DNA of 64,000 nucleotides, taken from NCBI GenBank assembly GCA_035691065.1, contig DASSJT010000075.1, positions 13,562 to 77,561 on the forward strand, read 5' to 3'. Positions 27,260 to 35,221 of the stretch are shown here, in pieces. A program made the position numbers and the translations under genes. The stretch is from DASSJT01 sp035691065 (GTDB lineage Bacteria; Actinomycetota; Actinomycetes; Actinomycetales; Dermatophilaceae). The first letter of the stretch is position 1; every line of letters begins with the position of its first letter. The notes under the pieces are model-generated. The model saw nothing but the letters and a program-made list of their open reading frames with translations, was not told the DNA's origin and searched no databases.

Positions 27260-27988
27260 TCACGAACGGGAGATCAGGTAGCGGGTGAACACCCAGTGTC
27301 CTCCGTACATCGGCTCCTCGTGGGCCTCGACGACCCGCCCCCGCCCTGCGATGGCCGCCTCCACGTCCCGGCCGGAGAGGGGGTACATGTCCATCGGGGC
27401 GGGATAGCGCAGCACCCAGCGCTGTGCGAACCTCATGGCCCAGTGGGGGAGAACCCGCGCCAGCCGTCCCTTCAGGCTGTCGTCGGGTCGGGTGGCCACC
27501 TGGACGGCGACGGCGCCCCCGGGCCGCACCACCCGCACCAGCTCGCCGAGGTAGCGCCTGGCGTGGGCCGTGGGGATGTGCTGGAGCGCCAGGGAGGAGT
27601 AGGCGAGGTCGAACGTCGCGTCGTCCCACCGCGTCAGGTCGGGCGCATCGTCGAGCACGAAGTCGCAGGTGCCGGCCGGGTCAAGGCGTCGGGCGCGGGC
27701 CAGCATGGGAGCCGAGAAGTCGACGCCGGTCACGCTGTCGAAGTGCCGGCGCAGGGCCTGGGTGAGCCGCCCGGCCCCGCAGCCGAAGTCGAGGGCCCGC
27801 CCGCGAGCCGGCAGCAGCCCGAGGGCGCGGAGCCGGTGCAGGACGCCGTCCACCTCGTCGCGCCCGGTTGCGAGGAACTCCTCGGCGTCCCAGGCCCCGT
27901 GGCGGCCCTCGGGCCTGACCAGGACCGCCCACAGCGGATCCTCCTCGCCCAGACGGGTCCAGTCTCGGCGCGTGCGGTCGAGGTCCAC
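27260..27988 (-). CDS. Class I SAM-dependent methyltransferase
   Basis: About 242 residues with the SAM loop ALDFGCGAGRLTQALRRHF, acidic GVDFSAPML and the motif FDLAYSSLALQHIP, typical of small-molecule and lipid methyltransferases. I place the start at GTG 27988 because AGGAAAGG lies 5 nt before it. ATG 28075 would add a 29-residue Thr/Pro tract (TPTTTPTTPPT) derived from a repeat. The C-terminal part PMDMYPLSGRDVEAAIAG is family-like. It lies between the two paralogous GT-C genes and is likely to modify the same glycan or its lipid; the acceptor is unknown. Confidence 0.83.
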   Translation of the reverse strand: MDLDRTRRDWTRLGEEDPLWAVLVRPEGRHGAWDAEEFLATGRDEVDGVLHRLRALGLLPARGRALDFGCGAGRLTQALRRHFDSVTGVDFSAPMLARARRLDPAGTCDFVLDDAPDLTRWDDATFDLAYSSLALQHIPTAHARRYLGELVRVVRPGGAVAVQVATRPDDSLKGRLARVLPHWAMRFAQRWVLRYPAPMDMYPLSGRDVEAAIAGRGRVVEAHEEPMYGGHWVFTRYLISRS

Positions 27989-28157
27989 GTCGGCCTTTCC
28001 TGCGCCCCGGGTCGGGGGAGTCGTCGGGGTAGTCGTCGGGGTAATCGAGGGTGCAACGCGTCGTCGCCCAATCATCCGAAAGGACAGTGCGCGAGGACTA
28101 GGCTACTTGCTGGTACTTTTCGGTCGCACGTTCCGGTGCTGAGGAGAGGACACTCGT

Positions 28158-29168
28158 GTGAGGCGCAACCTGGGGCTTGGCCTGTTCGGGCTGGGCGTCC
28201 TTCTGCTGGTGCTGGCCCCTGTCATCCGCTTCGCTGTGGCCCCACAGCTCGTGCGAGCGCCGCTGGACGTCGACGTGACCCTGCCTCACGGGGGCACCGA
28301 CTTCCGCTACCTGTCGGCCACGGAGGGCCGGGAGGTGGTTCTCCCGCACGTCAGCGTGACTCGTCACATCCAGGGTGACGTCAAGAGCGGCAACCACGAC
28401 GTTGCGGTCTATGAGCAGGGCCTGTGCCTGACCCGCGACGACAAGGACCAGAAACTGGGCTGCCTGGAGAACGACCCGCGCACCATCGTGAACTTCTACA
28501 CCCGCTTCGCCTTCGACCGGGTGACGGGACTCGCGGTGTCCGGGGCAAAGTGCGGCAGCAGCGGCAAGGAGAACTGCCAGCAGGCGGAGGACGGCGACAC
28601 CGTGGTCCACCAGGGCTTGGGCTTCACCTTCCCCCAGCTCACCGAGAAGAAGACCTACCTCTACTGGGACAACGTGGCGCGCAAGGCGTACCCGATGCAG
28701 TACGTCGACCAGGAGAAGAAGGAGGGACTCACGGTCTACAAGTTCCGGCAGGTGATCACGGACGCTCCCGCCATGACCAGCGGGGTCTTCCCGTCGCTCT
28801 ACAGCAACACCCGGACGCTGTGGATCGAGCCCACGACCGGCGCCATCATCCACGGCCAGGAAGAGATCAACCAGCGCCTCACCGGCCGCGCCAGCAATGA
28901 CCCCGGTGCCGCCATGCGCGACCCGTCGCTCGCGGGCCTTACTGCCCTCCAGGGAACCCTGGCCTTCACGCCGGAGGCCGACCGCATCCAGGCCAAGATC
29001 GCCCGCGACGGCATCGCGTCCATCAACCTCATCCGCGTGTACCTGCCACTTGGCAGCCTGGTGCTGGGGGTCATCCTGGTCGCCGTGGGGCTGGTCCTCA
29101 CCCTCGCGAGGGGCGGACAGCCTCGCCCCAGCGGGAGGGTCAGGGCTGCGTCCCCGGCAGCGGCTTGA
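28158..29168 (+). CDS. DUF3068 (PorA-like) membrane-anchored protein
   Basis: A 336-residue protein with an N-terminal helix (LGLFGLGVLLLVLAPVIRF) and a C-terminal helix (PLGSLVLGVILVAVGLVLTL) holding a 260-residue domain outside the cell. The middle fits DUF3068: YWDNVARKAYPMQYVDQEKK, FRQVI and TLWIEPTTGAIIHGQEE. The family is named after a corynebacterial porin but most members have no shown pore role. From memory a homologue (Rv0227c) sits beside GT-C, acyltransferase and methyltransferase genes in M. tuberculosis. Ribosome-binding site GAGGAGAGGA is a strong one. The 3' end overlaps the convergent GT-C gene by 29 bp. Confidence 0.85.
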   Translation: MRRNLGLGLFGLGVLLLVLAPVIRFAVAPQLVRAPLDVDVTLPHGGTDFRYLSATEGREVVLPHVSVTRHIQGDVKSGNHDVAVYEQGLCLTRDDKDQKLGCLENDPRTIVNFYTRFAFDRVTGLAVSGAKCGSSGKENCQQAEDGDTVVHQGLGFTFPQLTEKKTYLYWDNVARKAYPMQYVDQEKKEGLTVYKFRQVITDAPAMTSGVFPSLYSNTRTLWIEPTTGAIIHGQEEINQRLTGRASNDPGAAMRDPSLAGLTALQGTLAFTPEADRIQAKIARDGIASINLIRVYLPLGSLVLGVILVAVGLVLTLARGGQPRPSGRVRAASPAAA

Positions 29169-31098
29169 TGGAACCGACCGCGACATCGTTGGTGCAGAGG
29201 GATCCGGAGCTCAGGCCTCCGATGCCCACCTCGTGCATCGCTCCAGCGCCCATGACGAACAGCTGGTGCACGCCGGGAAGGATGTGCACCTTGGTGACGA
29301 CGCTCCCGGCGGTGATGGTGGTGTCGGCCTCCGCGCTGGCCAGGTACCCCACGCGTACCCCCCACCCCCAGGGGAACGTCGTCCCATCCAGTGGCACCGT
29401 CACGGGGCTGCCCTGGACCTTGTAGCCGCAGTCGCCCTCTGGTCCCGCCACGTTGGCATACCCGTCGATATAGGCGGCCCTCAGGTGGCCCTGGTCGTCC
29501 AGGGTGAAGAGCCGCTCGACGGCGTCGCCTTCGCGAAGGATCCGGGGATGCGGCCGCAGGGCGGGCAGGAAGGTCGCCGTGCTGACCGCAGCCCCGAGCG
29601 GTTCGGGCAGGGCCGTCTCCGGGAAAGGGAGGTCGGCGATGGTCACCGGGTGGCCGGTTCTGCGGATGTCGGCGCGCAGCGTGTCGAAGAAGCGCTGCGA
29701 CTCTTCGTTTCGCCAGACGGTGTCGAACCGCAGGGTGGAGGTCAGGGAGGCGACGATCAGCGCACTGCACAGGGTGGTTGCGAGGAGCCGCTCGGTGGGG
29801 ATGACTCGCCCGACGGGGTTGACCTCGCCCGATGACGGGCCTGGGCCTGGAAGGCTGGTCCGCGGGCGGAGGCGCTGCACCTCTCCCTTGGCGAAATCGC
29901 CTTGGAGGGACAGGAAGGCGAGAGATCCGAAGACCGCCACGATCAGGCAGACGTCGGTGCTGTACCGGTACTCGCGGCCGATGATCGGGCCCACGATGGA
30001 CGCGCGGGTGATCCCGAGGAGCAGCGCGTTGGCCAACCAGTAGCCGGCGACCACGAACCAGGCAAATGACGCGCGGCTCCTGCGCACGATCGACAGGGCC
30101 AGGATCAGGGCGGCGGCGATGGCCGAACCGACGACGATGCCGTCCGAAGGGTCGGCGATGCCCCCGACCCCAAGCCGCAGCCAGTGGAACGGGCCACCGA
30201 AGAGTCCCGGCAGGACAGCGTGGGTCAGGGCATTGCCCACGGTCTGCACGACAATCGTGGAGCGGGTCGCGCCGGTTGTGGGCGCCTCGACGTGGACGGC
30301 GTAGAACGTCAGATACGGGACGACGACAACCAGGTAGGCAAGCCAGACCCGCCAGTGCTCGGACAGGGCTCGACGCACGCGTCGTACCGGTGGTCCGCCG
30401 GTGAACCACAACAGGGTCAACAGCCCCGCGCAGGGGATGACGAGGAGGACCTTCTCCGAGAACAGGAGACCTCCCAGAGCGGCAGCGGCGCCCAGGATGC
30501 CGTAACGGGTCGCCCCAGTCCGGTGGTACTTCACCTGGCACAGCAGCACCGCCGCCATCGCGATCTGTCCGGGAACCTGGTTGAGGGCGGCGGCCCACCA
30601 CAGGAACGCGGGCAACGTGATCGCGGAGAACAGGTAGAGGCTGAGCGGTACGAGGATCGCCGGACGCCTGCCGAACATTGCCGCCAGCAGCTTGTAGACC
30701 AGAATGCCCGCCACTGCCTGGAGGGCGAGGTCGGTGGCCGCCACGAGTCGATAGTCGACCGGTGCGAGATCGGTGAGCACGCGCACCAGGACGAAGGCCC
30801 CAGGCATGAGATGGCCGTTCCACCCCTTGAGCAGGTACTCACTGCTCCACAGGGGAAGGCTGGCAGCGCGGCCCATGAACGAGAAGTCGTCGTACATGTA
30901 CCAGCCGCCCAGCTTGATGTAGCCGCGTACGACGGCTTGCACCGCGATGAGCGCGGCCGCCGTCACGAGCACGTAGCGTCCGGGCTTGGCGTCGAGCCAC
31001 GTCTTGAACGGCAGGTAGAGGGGAGCCTCGAGGTCCTCGTCCGGGTCAGCGCTCCCAGGGGTCGTACTCACGACGAAGCGGGGCTGGGGCGAGTCCAT
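29140..31098 (-). CDS. Predicted GT-C glycosyltransferase, DD-motif membrane protein B
   Basis: A 652-residue paralogue of the protein at 25173. A cytoplasmic N-terminus of about 40 residues (acidic, ADPDEDLEAP) is followed by a helix and the outer-loop motif YMYDDFSFMGRA (Asp-Asp at 70-71). About 12 helices follow, then a C-terminal outer domain ending in GSLCTNDVAVGSIKPLPG. Matching segments include LFSEKVLLVIPCAG vs LFSEKTLLVLPFLA and IVGPIIGREYRYSTD vs FIGPLIGDEYRYVTD. The shared C-terminal Cys may pair with the internal Cys of GDCGYKV, whose counterpart in the paralogue is KGCGWL. Likely a lipid-phosphate-sugar-dependent transferase. Downstream of the methyltransferase at 31135 by 37 bp on the same strand. 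Confidence 0.72.
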   Translation of the reverse strand: MDSPQPRFVVSTTPGSADPDEDLEAPLYLPFKTWLDAKPGRYVLVTAAALIAVQAVVRGYIKLGGWYMYDDFSFMGRAASLPLWSSEYLLKGWNGHLMPGAFVLVRVLTDLAPVDYRLVAATDLALQAVAGILVYKLLAAMFGRRPAILVPLSLYLFSAITLPAFLWWAAALNQVPGQIAMAAVLLCQVKYHRTGATRYGILGAAAALGGLLFSEKVLLVIPCAGLLTLLWFTGGPPVRRVRRALSEHWRVWLAYLVVVVPYLTFYAVHVEAPTTGATRSTIVVQTVGNALTHAVLPGLFGGPFHWLRLGVGGIADPSDGIVVGSAIAAALILALSIVRRSRASFAWFVVAGYWLANALLLGITRASIVGPIIGREYRYSTDVCLIVAVFGSLAFLSLQGDFAKGEVQRLRPRTSLPGPGPSSGEVNPVGRVIPTERLLATTLCSALIVASLTSTLRFDTVWRNEESQRFFDTLRADIRRTGHPVTIADLPFPETALPEPLGAAVSTATFLPALRPHPRILREGDAVERLFTLDDQGHLRAAYIDGYANVAGPEGDCGYKVQGSPVTVPLDGTTFPWGWGVRVGYLASAEADTTITAGSVVTKVHILPGVHQLFVMGAGAMHEVGIGGLSSGSLCTNDVAVGSIKPLPGTQP

Positions 31099-31134
31099 CG
31101 GGCCCTTTCTCGGCTGCTGGGGCTCCGGCGCATG

Positions 31135-31953
31135 CTACTCGCCAGTCTGGCCGCGAGTGTCGGCCGCCGTGCTCACGAAGATGGCCGTCCCGGGCAGCAG
31201 CCGCCCCCGCAGCGGCGACCAGCCGCCCCACACCTGGGTGCTCGACTCCGGCCACTCCGGCTCGACCAGGTCGACCAGGCGGAAGCCGGCCGCGGCCAGC
31301 TCGCGCACCCGGTCGCCCAGGGTGCGGTGGTGCTCGACGTAGGTCGCCACCCCGCCCGCCTCCTCGACGTAGGGCGTTCGGTCGAAGTAGGACTGGGTCA
31401 CGGTCAGCCCGCCGGGACCAGGGTCGTCGGGAAACGCCCAGCGGATGGGGTGGGTGGTGGAGAAGACGAAGCGGCCTCCCGGTCGCAGCACCCTGGCCAC
31501 CTCGCGCATGAGCCCCGCCGAGTCGGCGACGAACGGCACGACACCGTATGCCGTGAAGACGGCGTCGAACACGGCGTCACGGAAGGGGAGGGCCAGTGCG
31601 TCGCACTGGGCGAGGGGCACGCACCCGCCGACCCGGTTGAGCTCCCGCGCCTGCCGCAGCATCCCGGCCGACAGGTCGGTCGCCACGGGCCGCGCACTCT
31701 GCTGGGCCAGCCATCGGGAGCACTGGGCCGCCCCGGCCCCGATCTCGAGCACCCGCCGCCCGGTCACGTCGCCCAGCAGGTGCAGCTGCGACTCGCGCCA
31801 ACCCTCCGGGCCCCACACGAAGTCCGCGTCGCCGAGGAAGTCGCCGTGCTCGGCGTAGTAGTCCTCGGCCTCGGCGTCCCACCACGAGCGGTTGGCCGCT
31901 GCCGTCTCCGGTTGACCGGCGATCCGGCGGCTGACCTGCGAAAACTCGCTCAC
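31135..31953 (-). CDS. Class I SAM-dependent methyltransferase next to rpsA
   Basis: A 272-residue methyltransferase with RSWWDAEAEDYYAEHGDFLG at the N-terminus, SAM loop VLEIGAGAAQCSRWLAQQ, acidic ATDLSAGML and LPFRDAVFDAVFTAYGVVPF. The C-terminal ends in TQVWGGWSPLRGRLLPGTAIF, a stretch I have seen in actinobacterial homologues beside rpsA (memory, not checked). Start GTG 31953 has GAGGGG 7 nt upstream; the frame extends to 31986. It is divergent from rpsA, so it probably belongs to the conserved backbone and not to the arabinan locus. Substrate unknown. Confidence 0.84.
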   Translation of the reverse strand: MSEFSQVSRRIAGQPETAAANRSWWDAEAEDYYAEHGDFLGDADFVWGPEGWRESQLHLLGDVTGRRVLEIGAGAAQCSRWLAQQSARPVATDLSAGMLRQARELNRVGGCVPLAQCDALALPFRDAVFDAVFTAYGVVPFVADSAGLMREVARVLRPGGRFVFSTTHPIRWAFPDDPGPGGLTVTQSYFDRTPYVEEAGGVATYVEHHRTLGDRVRELAAAGFRLVDLVEPEWPESSTQVWGGWSPLRGRLLPGTAIFVSTAADTRGQTGE

Positions 31954-31972
31954 GGCATACCCCTCGGCGGTT

Positions 31973-32002
31973 TTGACCCAAAGCAAACGGGGCCATTAGG
32001 AT
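31973..32002 (+). promoter_or_regulatory. rpsA promoter, TTGACC-18-TAGGAT
   Basis: TTGACC at 31973-31978 and TAGGAT at 31997-32002 with an 18-bp spacer match the housekeeping sigma consensus. The predicted start near 32009 gives rpsA a leader of about 160 nt. Confidence 0.7.
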
Positions 32003-32066
32003 GGACGAGCACACCGGTGTGCGCGTCTCTGGGTGTCCAGCGGGGAGTTCCAGCATGGCTTTCCAG

Positions 32067-32115
32067 GGGCACCCGCGTGCCCGTGCACCCGTCTCCACCG
32101 TGGACCCCGGTCCAC
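32067..32115 (+). promoter_or_regulatory. Structured rpsA mRNA leader with two hairpins
   Basis: GGGCAC-CCGC-GTGCCC (32067-32082) and GTGGACC-CC-GGTCCAC (32100-32115) are perfect inverted repeats in the long leader. The stretch 32110-32150 is A/C-rich and unstructured, which suits S1 binding. Autogenous control by S1 is inferred. Confidence 0.4.
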
Positions 32116-32167
32116 AACACCACCCAGTCCACCACGAGTCACAAGCCCACTACGGAGTTCCTACTAC

Positions 32168-33640
32168 ATGACTGCCAGCACGGTCGACACGACCGCCCCT
32201 CAGATCGCTGTCAACGACATCGGATCTGAGGAGGACCTTCTCGCCGCGATCGACGAGACCATCAAGCACTTCAACGACGGCGACATTGTCGAAGGTCGCA
32301 TCGTCAAGGTCGACCGGGACGAGGTCCTGCTCGATATCGGCTACAAGACCGAGGGAGTCATCCCCTCCCGCGAGCTGTCGATCAAGCACGACGTCGACCC
32401 CTCCGAGGTCGTTTCCGTGGGCGACGAGGTCGAGGCCCTGGTCCTCCAGAAGGAGGACAAGGAGGGCCGCCTGATCCTGTCCAAGAAGCGCGCCCAGTAC
32501 GAGCGCGCCTGGGGCACGATCGAGAAGATCAAGGAAGAGGACGGCGTCGTCACCGGCACCGTCATCGAGGTCGTCAAGGGTGGTCTCATCCTCGACATCG
32601 GCCTGCGCGGCTTCCTCCCCGCCTCGCTCGTGGAGATGCGCCGCGTCCGCGACCTCCAGCCCTACGTCGGCAAGGAGATCGAGGCCAAGATCATCGAGCT
32701 CGACAAGAACCGCAACAACGTGGTCCTGTCGCGCCGGGCCTGGCTGGAGCAGACCCAGTCCGAGGTTCGCACCACGTTCCTCAAGGAGCTCCAGAAGGGC
32801 CAGGTCCGCTCCGGCGTCGTGTCGTCGATCGTCAACTTCGGTGCGTTCGTCGACCTCGGCGGGGTCGACGGTCTGGTCCACGTGTCCGAGCTGTCCTGGA
32901 AGCACATCGACCACCCGTCCGAGGTGGTCGAGGTGGGCGACGAGGTCACGGTCGAGGTCCTCGACGTCGACATGGACCGCGAGCGGGTCTCCCTGTCGCT
33001 GAAGGCGACGCAGGAGGACCCGTGGCAGCACTTCGCCCGCACCCACGCCATCGGCCAGGTCGTGCCGGGCAAGGTCACCAAGCTCGTACCGTTCGGCGCG
33101 TTCGTCCGCGTCGACGACGGCATCGAGGGCCTGGTCCACATCTCCGAGCTGGCCGAGCGCCACGTGGAGCTGCCGGAGCAGGTGGTCACGGTCGGCACCG
33201 AGATCTTCGTCAAAGTCATCGACATCGACCTCGAGCGGCGCCGCATCTCGCTGTCGCTCAAGCAGGCCAACGACGACTCCGCCCCCGTGGCCGAGTTCGA
33301 TCCCACCCTCTACGGCATGGCTGCCGAGTACGACGAGCAGGGCAACTACAAGTACCCCGAGGGCTTCGACCCCGAGACCAACGAGTGGCTGCCCGGCTTC
33401 GAGGCCCAGCGGGAGAAGTGGGAGAAGCAGTACGCCGAGGCCCACGCCCGCTGGGAGGCGCACAAGGCCCAGGTCGAGGAGGCGACACGCGCCGACGCCG
33501 AGGCTTCCGGCGAGGCGCCGGCGTCCTACTCCTCGGGATCGGGCTCGGGCGCGTCGAGCGCCCCCGCCCCAGAGGCCGAGGGCACGCTGGCGTCCGACGA
33601 GGCGCTCGCCGCGCTCCGCGAGAAGCTCACCGGCAACTGA
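32168..33640 (+). CDS. rpsA: 30S ribosomal protein S1
   Basis: A 490-residue S1 with four OB-fold S1 domains: GDIVEGRIVKVDRDEVLLDIGYKTEG (first half shown), GVVTGTVIEVVKGG, GQVRSGVVSSIVNFGAF and GQVVPGKVTKLVPFGAF, near residues 33, 118, 204 and 290. It binds mRNA on the small subunit and helps initiation on structured leaders. Four domains are usual for actinobacteria, compared with six in enterobacteria. The C-terminal tail from about 450 is Ala/Glu/Ser-rich and disordered. Start ATG 32168 is preferred to the open frame from 32033 since the family's N-terminus begins there; codon use is extremely regular for a highly expressed gene. Confidence 0.97.
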   Translation: MTASTVDTTAPQIAVNDIGSEEDLLAAIDETIKHFNDGDIVEGRIVKVDRDEVLLDIGYKTEGVIPSRELSIKHDVDPSEVVSVGDEVEALVLQKEDKEGRLILSKKRAQYERAWGTIEKIKEEDGVVTGTVIEVVKGGLILDIGLRGFLPASLVEMRRVRDLQPYVGKEIEAKIIELDKNRNNVVLSRRAWLEQTQSEVRTTFLKELQKGQVRSGVVSSIVNFGAFVDLGGVDGLVHVSELSWKHIDHPSEVVEVGDEVTVEVLDVDMDRERVSLSLKATQEDPWQHFARTHAIGQVVPGKVTKLVPFGAFVRVDDGIEGLVHISELAERHVELPEQVVTVGTEIFVKVIDIDLERRRISLSLKQANDDSAPVAEFDPTLYGMAAEYDEQGNYKYPEGFDPETNEWLPGFEAQREKWEKQYAEAHARWEAHKAQVEEATRADAEASGEAPASYSSGSGSGASSAPAPEAEGTLASDEALAALREKLTGN

Positions 33641-33667
33641 CCCACCACCTGCGCGAGCAGGTATGCC

Positions 33668-33701
33668 GTGAGGCCCGGTCCCAGCAGGGACCGGGCCTCA
33701 C
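33668..33701 (+). terminator. rpsA terminator hairpin
   Basis: GTGAGGCCCGGTCCC and GGGACCGGGCCTCAC form a perfect 15-bp stem with loop AGCA, 28 nt behind the rpsA stop. A following T-rich run is weak (GTCGTCTCC), as usual in this GC class. Its 5' side abuts a GTATGCCG octamer. Confidence 0.85.
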
Positions 33702-33726
33702 GTCGTCTCCCGGCCGCGCCCCGCAC

Positions 33727-33753
33727 ACCTTTATCGGGTGACCCGAGAAAGGT
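33727..33753. repeat. 27-bp palindromic element, copy 1
   Basis: ACCTTTATCGGGT-G-ACCCGAGAAAGGT: two 13-bp arms, 12 of 13 positions pairing. The same design recurs at 63759 behind whiA. A third half-arm, TTCTCGGGT, lies at 33794-33802 in inverted orientation to ACCCGAGAA at 33741-33749. Confidence 0.8.
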
Positions 33754-33822
33754 CCGCCTTCCCGGAGTTCGCACGTCCGGTGAAGCGCTCCCTTCTCGGG
33801 TGAAGTGGTCTGCAAAAAGTGC

Positions 33823-33861
33823 TTGACCGGTACAGACCGCAGTGTTACTGTAGCGGTACAG
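33823..33861 (+). promoter_or_regulatory. Strong promoter with LacI-type operator
   Basis: TTGACC (33823-33828), 17-bp spacer, TACTGT (33846-33851). The palindrome CTGTAGCGGTACAG (33848-33861), with CG at its centre as in LacI-family operators, overlaps the -10 box. CGGTACAG is also present at 33828-33835, directly behind the -35 box. A wider inverted pair CAGTGTT (33840-33846) / AACACTG (33873-33879) spans the site. The LacI-family gene at 34142 is the likely repressor. Confidence 0.65.
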
Positions 33862-33892
33862 CAAATCACCGCAACACTGGAGAAGGCCAGCC

Positions 33893-34099
33893 ATGAACAC
33901 ATTTCCCATCGCAGCAATCGTCGTTCGCAACGCGGCCGAGCGCGCCATCAACAGCGCTCGCCCCGATGCCCCCGTCGTTCCCGAGCCCGAGCGTCGCATC
34001 CGCGAGCCGCGGTTCAGCAGCACCCGCCGCGTCCTCGCCGGAGCGCTGCACCGGGCCGGCGACGTCGTCGCGCCGCCCGCTTGCAGCTCGGTTGCATGA
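33893..34099 (+). CDS. Small Arg/Ala-rich protein of unknown function
   Basis: A 68-residue protein I do not recognise by name. It starts MNTFPIAAIVVRNAAERAIN, has an acidic/basic middle (PEPERRIREPRFSSTRRVL) and ends in ALHRAGDVVAPPACSSVA. A strong ribosome-binding site, GGAGAAGG, 7-8 nt before ATG 33893, and a near-consensus promoter support expression. It is the only gene directly behind that promoter, followed after 42 bp by the LacI-family gene. No membrane helix or signal peptide is visible; it may bind nucleic acid. Confidence 0.6.
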   Translation: MNTFPIAAIVVRNAAERAINSARPDAPVVPEPERRIREPRFSSTRRVLAGALHRAGDVVAPPACSSVA

Positions 34100-34109
34100 T
34101 GTCCGCGTA

Positions 34110-34141
34110 GTCTCGTCCCTCGAGCACGAGAGGGACGAGAC
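34110..34141 (+). promoter_or_regulatory. 12-bp perfect hairpin covering the lacI-type gene's ribosome-binding site
   Basis: GTCTCGTCCCTC (34110-34121) and GAGGGACGAGAC (34130-34141) are exact reverse complements with an 8-nt loop. The right arm contains the only ribosome-binding site (AGAGGGA) and ends at the base before GTG 34142. It could cut translation in read-through mRNA, end the upstream transcript, or be a repressor site. Confidence 0.6.
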
Positions 34142-35200
34142 GTGGGCAAGGTGACCCTGCAGACCATCGCCGACAAGGTCGGCGTCAGCCGGATGACGGT
34201 ATCCAACGCGTTCTCCCGGCCGGACCAGCTGTCCGCGTCGCTGCGCGAGCGGATCTTGGCGGCAGCCCAGGAGCTGGGCTATGTCGGACCCGATCCCAGC
34301 GCACGGGCACTGGCCCGGGGGAGCACCGGCGCGGTCGGCGTGCTCCTCACCGATGCCGTCGACTACGCCTTCGCCGACGAGGTCGCCATGACCTTCCTCG
34401 GGGCGATCGCCACCGAGCTGCGTCCCACCGGACTCGCCCTCACCCTGCTGACCGCGTCGGAGACCGAGGGCCGGGTTCCGGCGCGGGACGTCGCCATGGA
34501 CGGCGCCCTCGTCTACTCCTGTGACCCCAACACCCCCGCGCTCGGGTGGCTCACCAAGCGGGGTCTGCCGCTCGTGTTCGTCGACCAGGTCCAGGCACCC
34601 GGCATCCCGAGCATCAACGTCGACGACCGTGGCGGTGCCCGGGCAGCTGCCCAGCACCTCATTGACCTCGGCCACCGCCGGATCGGCATCCTCCTCTACG
34701 TGGTGGGGGGCGAGCTGGGCTTTACCGACAACCTCCTGGCCGAGCCGCAGGGCCACGCGGTGCGCGAACGCCTGCTCGGCTGGAAGGACGTGCTCGAGGC
34801 GAATGGCATCGACGCCCCCGTGGTGCGCGTTCCCGAGTCAGCCCACGACGCGGCATACGACGGCGCCAAGCTGCTGCTCGGGCTCGACGAGCGGCCCACT
34901 GCGATCCTGTGCTTCTCCGACGTGGTCGCGCAGGCCGTGGTCCACGCCGCTCAGGACGCCGGGCTGCGTGTGCCCGAGGACCTGTCCGTGGTCGGGTTCG
35001 ACGACAGTCCGGTGGCGACGCGGATGCGGCCCGCCCTGACGACCGTGCGGCAGGACTTCACCGCGAAGGGCCGGGCCGCGGCGAGCGCTCTCACGGCAGC
35101 CATCGCGGCTCAGCGAGCTGGCAGCAAGCCCCGAGCGCGGCACCTCGTACTGCCCACGGAGCTCGTCGTCCGCGACAGCACCGCCCCACCGCCGACCTGA
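34142..35200 (+). CDS. LacI/GalR family transcriptional regulator
   Basis: A 352-residue DNA-binding repressor. The N-terminal helix-turn-helix TLQTIADKVGVSRMTVSNAF is followed by the hinge helix PSARALARGSTGAVGV and a periplasmic-binding-protein-like sugar sensor (VDDRGGARAAAQHLIDLGHRR, ILCFSDVVAQAVVHAAQDAG, PEDLSVVGFDDSPVATRM, LTTVRQDFTAKGR). The effector is unknown. A site with the right symmetry overlaps the promoter at 33823, so it may control itself with the small gene ahead. It stands beside the relic of a DppB-type permease, hinting that a former transport operon was lost. Start GTG 34142 directly follows a hairpin; GTG 34151 is an alternative. Confidence 0.9.
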   Translation: MGKVTLQTIADKVGVSRMTVSNAFSRPDQLSASLRERILAAAQELGYVGPDPSARALARGSTGAVGVLLTDAVDYAFADEVAMTFLGAIATELRPTGLALTLLTASETEGRVPARDVAMDGALVYSCDPNTPALGWLTKRGLPLVFVDQVQAPGIPSINVDDRGGARAAAQHLIDLGHRRIGILLYVVGGELGFTDNLLAEPQGHAVRERLLGWKDVLEANGIDAPVVRVPESAHDAAYDGAKLLLGLDERPTAILCFSDVVAQAVVHAAQDAGLRVPEDLSVVGFDDSPVATRMRPALTTVRQDFTAKGRAAASALTAAIAAQRAGSKPRARHLVLPTELVVRDSTAPPPT

Positions 35201-35221
35201 GGCAGCCGGCCCACGGCGCAT

